DNA from: an uncultured Alistipes sp.
GTDB taxonomy: Bacteria; Bacteroidota; Bacteroidia; Bacteroidales; Rikenellaceae
Reading direction: 5' to 3'
Length of the DNA stretch: 25,952 bases
Assembly: GCA_910587675.1 (NCBI GenBank)
Contig: CAJUMU010000027.1
Coordinates: forward strand, 1-25,952
The notes beneath the pieces are model-generated. The model was not told the DNA's origin and made no database searches. It saw nothing but the letters and a program-made list of their open reading frames with translations. The position numbers were made by a program, and so were the translations under genes. Positions 1 to 5,671 of the stretch are shown one piece after another; positions within the stretch are counted from its first letter, which is position 1; every line of letters starts with the position of its first letter.

Positions 1-24
1 AAAAGTTCGCTTCGCAGACGTTTT

Positions 25-74
25 CTCGCCTCGGCATAGCTCGAACAAGTTCGGCTCTGCACTCGGCTTATCGA
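25..74 (+). repeat. R1-like repeat unit, diverged
   Basis: This stretch keeps the frame of the R1 unit found at 276-570: the CTCGGC at the left, a central hairpin, then CACTCGGCTTA followed by TCG. The central stem differs in sequence (CGAAC at 42-46, loop AA, GTTCG at 49-53) but keeps the two-base AA loop seen in other copies (GCAAAT-AA-ATTTGC). It is a diverged member, recognised by eye, with no promoter box at its end. Confidence 0.6.
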
Positions 75-79
75 AAACG

Positions 80-169
80 TTCTCCGATTTTTAACGCTCC
101 GTCGCCGCGACCGCCCTTTTTCCGAAATCCTTTCTGCCGCGGTTCTTTGCTGGCGCGTGTGAATTAAAT
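80..169 (+). repeat. R4 repeat, left copy
   Basis: About 90 bp nearly identical to 25855-25946 at the other end of the window. Shared blocks include TCTCCGATTTTT, CGCTCCGTCGCCGCGACCGC, TCCGAAATC, CTGCCGCGG and a GCG(T/C)..TGTGAATTA end. It runs directly into a small hairpin and then an R3 copy. No open reading frame of note crosses it. Function unknown. Confidence 0.8.
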
Positions 170-170
170 G

Positions 171-266
171 CGACTCGCAGAGTCGTGCGGGCCGCAGCCT
201 CGCTCCTGCGGAGGCCCGCTATTCGCATTCGCTCATTCACGCGGTCGCTCCGCGGGCCGCGGCCCG
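171..266 (+). repeat. R3 repeat copy a with 5' hairpin
   Basis: A perfect 6-bp hairpin (CGACTC-GCA-GAGTCG, 171-185) is followed by the R3 body from 188. The left arm CGGGCC (188-193) can pair either with GGCCCG inside the element, after the CCTGCGGA segment, or, extended to CGGGCCGC, with GCGGCCCG at its end (259-266). The two pairings exclude each other. Other R3 copies lie at 4313-4405, 17258-17358 and 25419-25512. Confidence 0.75.
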
Positions 267-275
267 AGAATATAA

Positions 276-570
276 CGCCTTAGATACTCCGCCTCGGCAA
301 AATCGCAAATAAATTTGCTTTTGCACTCGGCTTAATCGTACTTTGGCTTCGCCTTAAATACTCCGCCTCGGCAAAATCGCAAATAAAATTTGCTTTTGCC
401 ATCGGCTTAATCGTACTTTGGCTTCGCCTTAGATACTCCGCCTCGGCAAAATCGCAAATAAATTTGCTTTTGCACTCGGCTTAATCGTACTTTGGCTGCG
501 CCTTAGATACTCCGCCTCGGCAAAATCGCAAATAAATTTGCTTTTGCACTCGGCTTAATCGTATCTTTGC
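276..570 (+). repeat. R1 array, four tandem ~74-bp units
   Basis: Four direct, nearly identical units begin at 276, 350, 425 and 499 (spacing 74, 75, 74). Each starts CGCCTTA(G/A)ATACTCCGCC, holds a palindrome (GCAAAT-AA-ATTTGC) and ends GGCTTAATCGTA plus a CTTTG-type box. In the first three units the box is TACTTTG; in the last, next to the gene, it is TATCTTTG, which fits the Bacteroidetes -7 consensus. There are no unique spacers, so this is not a CRISPR array. Other R1 loci lie at 9584-9695 and 18710-18868. Confidence 0.9.
537..569 (+). promoter_or_regulatory. Promoter for the FNT channel gene, formed by the last R1 unit
   Basis: TTTG at 537-540, a 21-base spacer, then TATCTTTG at 562-569 fit the Bacteroidetes -33/-7 promoter (TTTG, TAnnTTTG). 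The -7 box ends 31 bases before the ATG at 601. The sequence CGTATCTTTGCCCGT is also found, inverted, at the pgk promoter (18706-18720), which supports a shared promoter role. Confidence 0.7.
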
Positions 571-600
571 CCGTGAATATACACTGACCCTCTGTAGGAA

Positions 601-1200
601 ATGAAAAGACAACTCATCAACACCTTCGCGCTGGCCGTGCTGGCCGGCATCATGATCGGCTTCGGCGGCATAGTCTTTCTAATGTGCGCCAACCGCCTTG
701 CGGGGGCGTTCCTGTTCTCGTTCGGTCTGCTGACCATCATCTGTCAGGGCTTCGCGCTCTACACGGGCCGCGTGGGTTATTTCCGCAGTTACGGATGGGC
801 CGAGATGGCCGCCACGCTGGCGGGTAACTTCGTCGGCACCTACTTGGCCGCGCGGGCGTTCTCGCTGACGCGGCACACGTGCGACGTGGCGTCGGTGGTG
901 GCCCCAAAACTCGCCGACTCGTCAATGAGCGTATTCGTGCTGGCGGTAGGCTGCGGCGCGATGATGTTTTTGGCTGTGGACTCCTATCGACGTTCGCAAT
1001 CGTGGCTGTTCGTGATCCTGCCCATCGTGATCTTCATACTCAGCGGATTCGAACACTCGATAGCCAACATGTTCTACCTCTCGCTGGCCGACGCTTGGGA
1101 TTGGGACGCGCTGCGCATAACGCTGCTGGCCATTGCGGGCAACGCCGTGGGAAGCTGGCTCGTGAACAGCCGCAACTTCACGTTGGGAACCAAAGAATAA
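601..1200 (+). CDS. Formate/nitrite transporter (FNT) family channel
   Basis: A 199-residue membrane protein of the FocA/NirC family, which forms pentameric inner-membrane channels for small monovalent anions such as formate, nitrite or hydrosulfide. The family signature GFEHSIANMF (149-158) carries the central pore histidine, His152. Early GFGGIVFL and late AGNAVGSWL segments also match the family. About six hydrophobic segments can be placed: near 7-29, 33-60 (broken), 68-88, 109-128, 137-163 (broken) and 172-190. The protein is shorter than the usual 250-290 residues because it lacks the N-terminal helix and has short loops; the core looks complete. The start is the only early in-frame ATG, 31 bases after a good -7 box. 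An esterase gene follows after 8 bases, so the two are probably cotranscribed. The substrate cannot be read from the sequence. Confidence 0.85.
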   Translation: MKRQLINTFALAVLAGIMIGFGGIVFLMCANRLAGAFLFSFGLLTIICQGFALYTGRVGYFRSYGWAEMAATLAGNFVGTYLAARAFSLTRHTCDVASVVAPKLADSSMSVFVLAVGCGAMMFLAVDSYRRSQSWLFVILPIVIFILSGFEHSIANMFYLSLADAWDWDALRITLLAIAGNAVGSWLVNSRNFTLGTKE

Positions 1201-1208
1201 CACATACC

Positions 1209-2075
1209 ATGAGACGAATCATCACCATTCTGCTGGCGGTCGCCGCTCTGCCCCTCGCGGCGCAGGAATACGGCCAGAACCGCACGATCGAGATCTGGAA
1301 CAACTCGACGGCGCCCCATTCGAACGGGCTTGCGACGCCCGAGACGGAGACCGAACCCAACATCATAGGGTCCGTCACCGAAGCGAAGCTATACATCTTC
1401 GAGGCCGACCCCGCCAAGGCGACGGGTCAGTCGATCGTGATATGCCCGGGCGGCGGTTACGCCGTGGTGTGCATCGGTTACGAGGGTGTGGATATGGCCA
1501 AGTGGCTGGCTTCGCAGGGCATTACCTGCGGCGTGTTGAAATACCGCATGCCCAACGGACGCAAAGAGGTGCCGTTGGAAGACGCCGTCGAGGCCCTGCG
1601 CATCATGCGCCGCAACGCCGCCGAACTCGATATCGACCCCGCGAAAGTCGGCATCATGGGCTTCTCGGCGGGCGGACATCTGGCGGCTTACGCCTCGAAT
1701 TTCGCTCCCGAGGGCGAGAAACCCGCATTTTCGATACTATTCTATCCCGTCATCACGGGCGAGGACGGCCTTTGCCACAAGGGCTCGTTCGACAATCTGT
1801 TGGGCGCCGACGCCTCGGCCGCGCTGCGGGCCGAATACTCGCTCGAAACGCGCGTGACGCGCTCCACGCCGCCCGCTCTGCTGTTTCTGTCGGACCGCGA
1901 CACCGTGGTGCCGACCATCAGCGGTACGCGTTACTACAATGCGTTGAAGAAACACGGCATAAAAGCCTCGATGCACATCTATCCCGAGGGGTGGCACGGC
2001 TGGGGCATCAGCGAAGCCTTTCCCTATCGCGATGCTTGGCAGGCGTCGCTGCTCGACTGGCTGAAAGGTTTGTAG
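1209..2075 (+). CDS. Secreted alpha/beta hydrolase, acetyl-/feruloyl-esterase-like
   Basis: A 288-residue alpha/beta hydrolase with an N-terminal signal peptide (MRRIITILLAVAALPLAAQ, likely cleaved after AQ), so it acts in the periplasm or outside. The oxyanion strip is CPGGGY (79-84), the nucleophile elbow is GFSAGG with Ser153, the acid is probably Asp231 in SDRDTVVP, and the base His263 in GWHGWG. The set resembles the esterase/lipase family that includes gut Bacteroidetes acetyl xylan and feruloyl esterases. That family de-acylates plant polysaccharides, but no carbohydrate-binding domain is present and the real substrate is unknown. Start at 1209 is chosen because it gives the signal peptide, 8 bases after the channel gene; longer frames upstream only overlap that gene. 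A terminator follows at 2093. Confidence 0.85.
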   Translation: MRRIITILLAVAALPLAAQEYGQNRTIEIWNNSTAPHSNGLATPETETEPNIIGSVTEAKLYIFEADPAKATGQSIVICPGGGYAVVCIGYEGVDMAKWLASQGITCGVLKYRMPNGRKEVPLEDAVEALRIMRRNAAELDIDPAKVGIMGFSAGGHLAAYASNFAPEGEKPAFSILFYPVITGEDGLCHKGSFDNLLGADASAALRAEYSLETRVTRSTPPALLFLSDRDTVVPTISGTRYYNALKKHGIKASMHIYPEGWHGWGISEAFPYRDAWQASLLDWLKGL

Positions 2076-2092
2076 ACGGCGGTTTTCGAACG

Positions 2093-2125
2093 GCGTCGCG
2101 CATCACGTCGCGACGCTTTTATTTT
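2093..2125 (+). terminator. Intrinsic terminator after the esterase gene
   Basis: GCGTCGCG (2093-2100) pairs perfectly with CGCGACGC (2109-2116) across an 8-base loop, followed by TTTTATTTT. It lies 18 bases after the esterase stop and before the metG promoter. Confidence 0.8.
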
Positions 2126-2157
2126 CGAAAAATTTTTCGTTTCGCGATAAATTGTTG

Positions 2158-2165
2158 TACTTTTG
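2158..2165 (+). promoter_or_regulatory. Promoter -7 box for metG
   Basis: TACTTTTG fits TAnnTTTG and lies 78 bases before the metG ATG at 2243. No clean -33 TTTG is visible at the usual spacing, so the call rests on the -7 box and on the terminator just upstream. Confidence 0.55.
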
Positions 2166-2242
2166 AGACAAAATAAAGATTTTTAAGGCGTACGGCCGCA
2201 GGGCGCGTACGCATAGTGTATACATATAACTCATATCTGTTT

Positions 2243-4285
2243 ATGGCAAAAGAGTTCAAACGATACCTCATTACTTCGGCTCTGCCCTATGCCAACGGTC
2301 CCGTGCATATAGGCCATTTGGCGGGCGTTTACGTTCCGTCGGACATCTACACGCGTTACCTGCGCATGCGCGGCCGCGACGTGGTGTCGGTGTGCGGCAG
2401 CGACGAGCACGGCGTGCCCATCACCATCAAGGCCCGCAAGGAGGGCGTGTCGCCGCAGGCGGTGGTCGACCGTTACCACGAGATAATCAAGGATTCGTTC
2501 AGCCGTCTGGGCATCTCGTTCGACATATATTCGCGCACCTCGTCGCCCACGCACCGCGTGACGGCTTCGGACTTTTTCCGCAAGCTCTACGACGAGGGCA
2601 AGTTCATCGAGCGCACCTCAATGCAGTATTACGACGAGGAGGCGGGAACGTTCCTCGCCGATCGCTACATTGTCGGCACGTGCCCCCGCTGCGGCAACGA
2701 CCGCGCGTACGGCGACCAGTGCGAGAAGTGCGGATCGACCCTTTCGCCCGACGAGCTCATAGAGCCCCGCAGCGCAGTGTCGGGCGCGGTGCCCGTAAAA
2801 CGCGAAACGAAGCACTGGTATCTGCCTTTGGACAAATACGAGGGGTTCCTCCGCCGATGGATTCTGGAGGGCCATAAGGAGTGGAAAAGCAACGTTTACG
2901 GACAGTGCAAGAGCTGGCTCGATCTGGGCCTCCAGCCCCGCGCCGTGAGCCGCGACCTCGATTGGGGCATTCCCGTGCCCGTGGAGGGCGCCGAGGGTAA
3001 GGTGCTCTACGTGTGGTTCGACGCTCCGATAGGCTATATATCTGCTACCAAGGACCTTACACCCGACTGGGAGAAGTATTGGAAAGACGGCGGCACCAAG
3101 ATGGTGCACTTCATCGGCAAGGACAACATCGTGTTCCACTGCATCGTGTTCCCTTCGATGCTCGAGGCCCACGGCGGCTACATCCTGCCCGAGAACGTTC
3201 CCGCGAACGAGTTCCTAAATTTGGAGGGCGACAAGATATCGACCTCGCGCAACTGGGCCGTATGGTTGCACGAGTATCTGGACGAGTTCCCGGGCAAGGA
3301 GGACGTGTTGCGTTACGTTTTGTGCGCCAATGCCCCCGAGACCAAGGACAACGACTTCACGTGGCGCGATTTTCAGGCGCGCAACAACAACGAGTTGGTG
3401 GCCATACTGGGCAACTTCGTCAACCGCGCCTTGGTTCTCACCAAGAAGTATTACGACGGTGTTGTGCCCGCGTGTGGCGAGCTGACGGATTACGACCGCG
3501 CCACGATCGCCGAAATCGGCGGCATAAAGGCGTCGTTGGAGGCCGACATCGAGAACTACCGTTTCCGCGAGGCGTTGAAGGACGCGATGAACTTCGCCCG
3601 CATAGGCAATAAGTATCTGGCCGACACCGAGCCGTGGAAAGTCGTCAAGAACGACCCCGAGCGTGTGAAGACCATCCTGAACATCGCGTTGCAGATCACG
3701 GCCAACATAACGGTGGCGATAGAGCCGTTTATGCCTTTCTCGGCGGATAAGATATTGAAAATGTTGAACTTGGAGCGTATGTCGTGGGACGGTCTGGGGT
3801 CTATGTCGTTAGTCGCCTCAGGTCACGTCATCGACGAGCCCGCGCTGCTGTTCGAGAAGATCGAGGACGACGTTATCGAGGCGCAACTCAAGAAGCTGGC
3901 CGACATCAAGGCCGCCAATGCCGCAGCCGAGGCAGCCGCGCACGTCATGGCGCAGAAGGAGGAGATCGCATTCGACGACTTCGGCAAGATGGATATTCGC
4001 GTTTCGACCATCCTCGCGGCCGAGAAGGTCGCCAAGACCAAAAAGCTGCTCAAGCTCACGGTCGACACGGGCATCGACAAACGCACCATCGTGTCGGGAA
4101 TCGCCGAGCACTTCGCTCCCGAGGAGTTGGTGGGCCGTCAGGTGTTGGTTCTGGTGAACCTCGCGCCGCGCGAACTGAAAGGCATAACGTCCAACGGCAT
4201 GATCCTCATGGCCGAGGACGCCACGGGAAAATTGGTGCTGTTAGGCCCCGAAAACAAGGTCAACGACGGCGCGATAGTAGGATAA
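2243..4285 (+). CDS. metG: Methionyl-tRNA synthetase with C-terminal tRNA-binding domain
   Basis: A 680-residue cytoplasmic enzyme that charges tRNA-Met with methionine using ATP. The class I signature HIGH is at 22-25. A zinc knuckle with four cysteines (Cys147, 150, 160, 163; CPRCG and CEKCG) lies in the connective peptide, and the second signature reads KISTS (331-335) in place of KMSKS. A helical anticodon-binding domain spans about 380-540. A charged Ala/Lys linker leads to an EMAPII/Trbp111-type OB fold (about 575-680, FDDFGKMDIRVSTILAAEKV) that aids tRNA binding and dimerisation. An in-frame GTG at 2216 would add 9 residues, but the ATG before AKEFKRYLITSALPYANG gives the normal family start. 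It has its own promoter and is followed by an R3 repeat, then ilvE. Confidence 0.97.
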   Translation: MAKEFKRYLITSALPYANGPVHIGHLAGVYVPSDIYTRYLRMRGRDVVSVCGSDEHGVPITIKARKEGVSPQAVVDRYHEIIKDSFSRLGISFDIYSRTSSPTHRVTASDFFRKLYDEGKFIERTSMQYYDEEAGTFLADRYIVGTCPRCGNDRAYGDQCEKCGSTLSPDELIEPRSAVSGAVPVKRETKHWYLPLDKYEGFLRRWILEGHKEWKSNVYGQCKSWLDLGLQPRAVSRDLDWGIPVPVEGAEGKVLYVWFDAPIGYISATKDLTPDWEKYWKDGGTKMVHFIGKDNIVFHCIVFPSMLEAHGGYILPENVPANEFLNLEGDKISTSRNWAVWLHEYLDEFPGKEDVLRYVLCANAPETKDNDFTWRDFQARNNNELVAILGNFVNRALVLTKKYYDGVVPACGELTDYDRATIAEIGGIKASLEADIENYRFREALKDAMNFARIGNKYLADTEPWKVVKNDPERVKTILNIALQITANITVAIEPFMPFSADKILKMLNLERMSWDGLGSMSLVASGHVIDEPALLFEKIEDDVIEAQLKKLADIKAANAAAEAAAHVMAQKEEIAFDDFGKMDIRVSTILAAEKVAKTKKLLKLTVDTGIDKRTIVSGIAEHFAPEELVGRQVLVLVNLAPRELKGITSNGMILMAEDATGKLVLLGPENKVNDGAIVG

Positions 4286-4312
4286 TTTACGGAGCGGTCG
4301 GACGAAATGTCT

Positions 4313-4405
4313 CGGGATCGCAACCTGCGGAGAACGCTTGCGAACGTGAGTGAGCAGCGGGCCTCCGCGGGGCGAGGCTGCGGCCCGCACGACTCTGACG
4401 AGTCG
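4313..4405 (-). repeat. R3 repeat copy b with 5' hairpin
   Basis: Read on the minus strand, a hairpin CGACTC-GTCA-GAGTCG (4390-4405) is followed by the R3 body, GTGCGGGCCGCAGCCTCG and then GCGGAGGCCCGC, ending in TTGCGATCCCG at 4313. The hairpin stem is the same as that before copy a, with a 4-base loop instead of 3. It fills most of the metG-ilvE gap and is inverted relative to both genes. Confidence 0.75.
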
Positions 4406-4443
4406 TAAACAAAGGTTCGACCGCCCCTAAAAAGCATAATATT

Positions 4444-5460
4444 ATGGAAAATATCGATTGGAACAATCTCGGCTTCGACTATGTGAAGACGGATTTCAAC
4501 GCCCGCTACTATTACAAGGACGGTAAGTGGAGCGAAATGGAGATCACCTCCGACGAGTACATCAAGATGCACATGTCGACCACATGTCTGCATTACGGTC
4601 TGGAGGCTTTCGAGGGTTTGAAGGCATTTCGCGGCATGGACGGCAAGGTGCGCATATTCCGCATGGACGAAAATGCCAAGCGCATGCAATCTTCGGCGCG
4701 CAAACTCTGCCTGCCCGAACCCACTGTCGAGATGTTCACCTCGGCTTGTTACGAGGTCGTAAAGCGCAATATTCACTTCGTTCCCCCTTACGAATCGGGC
4801 GCGTCGCTCTATCTGCGTCCCGTCATATTCGGCACCAAGGTCGGTTTGGGCGTGAAAGCTTCGCACGAAGCCATGCTTATCATCTTTTGCTCGCCCGTGG
4901 GCCCCTATTTCAAGGGTGGAATGAAGCCCATAAAGGTGGTTATCGATCGTGAGCAGGACCGCGCTGCTCCACGTGGAACAGGCGATATCAAGGCGGGAGG
5001 TAACTATGCGTCGAGCATTCTTTCGGGCGAAAAAGCTCACGATTTGGGTTATTCGAACGTTATGTATCTCGACGCTGCAGAGCATAAATATATCGAGGAG
5101 TGCGGCGCGGCCAACTTCTTCGGTATCCGCGACGGATTGTACGTAACGCCCAAGTCGCCGTCGATTCTGCCGTCGATAACCAACAAGAGCTTGCGTCAAT
5201 TGGCTGAAGATATGGGGCTTAAGGTCGAGGAGCGTCACATTCCCGTCGAGGAGTTGGACCGTTTCGACGAGGCGGGTGCGTGCGGCACCGCAGCGGTCAT
5301 CTCCCCCATCGAGTCGATTTACGACCTCGACACGGGCAAAATGGTGACGTACGGCAAGGAGGTCGGCAAATACTCGCTCGAACTCTACACCCAATTACAG
5401 GATATCCAGTACGGCCGCCGTGAGGATAAATACGGTTGGTGCGTGGTAGTTGAAGAGTAG
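4444..5460 (+). CDS. ilvE: Branched-chain amino acid aminotransferase
   Basis: A 338-residue fold-type IV PLP enzyme that moves an amino group between glutamate and the 2-oxo acids of leucine, isoleucine and valine, the last step of their synthesis. The PLP lysine is most likely Lys183 in GDIKAGGNYASS. Other family marks are LHYGLEAFEGLKAFRG (49-64), LYLRPVIFG (122-130), an EECGAANFFG segment that contacts the cofactor phosphate, and GTAAVISPI near the C-terminus. The length fits the family. No TAnnTTTG box is seen just upstream; the 158-base gap to metG is mainly an R3 repeat without a T-run, so readthrough from metG is possible. A strong terminator follows at 5480. A parS-like 16-mer lies inside the gene, over codons for Ala-Pro-Arg-Gly-Thr. 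Confidence 0.95.
   Translation: MENIDWNNLGFDYVKTDFNARYYYKDGKWSEMEITSDEYIKMHMSTTCLHYGLEAFEGLKAFRGMDGKVRIFRMDENAKRMQSSARKLCLPEPTVEMFTSACYEVVKRNIHFVPPYESGASLYLRPVIFGTKVGLGVKASHEAMLIIFCSPVGPYFKGGMKPIKVVIDREQDRAAPRGTGDIKAGGNYASSILSGEKAHDLGYSNVMYLDAAEHKYIEECGAANFFGIRDGLYVTPKSPSILPSITNKSLRQLAEDMGLKVEERHIPVEELDRFDEAGACGTAAVISPIESIYDLDTGKMVTYGKEVGKYSLELYTQLQDIQYGRREDKYGWCVVVEE
4965..4980 (-). promoter_or_regulatory. Candidate parS (ParB-binding) site 1
   Basis: TGCTCCACGTGGAACA. On the minus strand it reads TGTTCCACGTGGAGCA, one base off the parS consensus TGTTnCACGTGnAACA. An identical, oppositely oriented 16-mer is at 5649-5664. It lies inside ilvE, where it encodes Ala-Pro-Arg-Gly-Thr, a conserved stretch, so part of the match could be due to coding constraint. 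Confidence 0.55.
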
Positions 5461-5479
5461 ACAATCGCAATTATATAAT

Positions 5480-5517
5480 AAGGCTGCTTTTGAAATAAAC
5501 CCGAAGCAGCCTTTTTT
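5480..5517 (+). terminator. Intrinsic terminator after ilvE
   Basis: AAGGCTGCTT (5480-5489) pairs perfectly with AAGCAGCCTT (5504-5513), and the T-run continues to 5517. It lies 20 bases after the ilvE stop. Confidence 0.92.
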
Positions 5518-5523
5518 ATATAT

Positions 5524-5619
5524 CGACATCGCGTTGCGATGTCGGCAGTTCGCCGCCGCCCCACTGCGGCGGACTGCAACTCGCTTTGCGCTCGCTTGCG
5601 TCCTCCGCCGTCGGCGAAC
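5524..5619 (+). repeat. R2 repeat copy a with 5' hairpin
   Basis: A 9-bp hairpin (CGACATCGC, loop GTT, GCGATGTCG; 5524-5544) precedes the R2 body. The body starts GTTCGCCG (5548), holds an inner stem CCGCCGC/GCGGCGG, then GGACTGCAACTCG, and ends CGGCGAAC (5612-5619). The start and end are perfect inverted repeats of each other, and that outer pairing competes with the inner stem. It sits between the ilvE terminator and the end of mnmG. Other copies: 9853-9944, 17015-17110, 25536-25625. Confidence 0.8.
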
Positions 5620-5648
5620 AGCACGCAATAACGAATAAATCATCCGGA

Positions 5649-5664
5649 TGTTCCACGTGGAGCA
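5649..5664 (+). promoter_or_regulatory. Candidate parS (ParB-binding) site 2
   Basis: TGTTCCACGTGGAGCA matches parS consensus TGTTnCACGTGnAACA at all but one position and equals the reverse complement of 4965-4980. It is intergenic, just beyond the mnmG stop, so coding constraint does not explain it. mnmG (gidA) lies near the origin together with parA/parB in many bacteria. Confidence 0.65.
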
Positions 5665-5671
5665 CTCGCCC

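Noticed and set aside
276..570. Possible CRISPR array
   Set aside because: The units are contiguous and nearly identical over their full ~74 bases, without unique spacers, and no cas gene is present.
276..601. Invertible promoter of the phase-variation type
   Set aside because: The repeats are direct, no inverted repeats flank the promoter, and no recombinase gene is near.
2216..2242. GTG start nine codons upstream for metG
   Set aside because: The ATG at 2243 gives the family's usual N-terminus close to HIGH, and the added residues match nothing.
5548..5619. Integron attC site (inverted GTT..AAC ends)
   Set aside because: No integrase, no cassette genes, and the core sites do not follow GTTRRRY/RYYYAAC.
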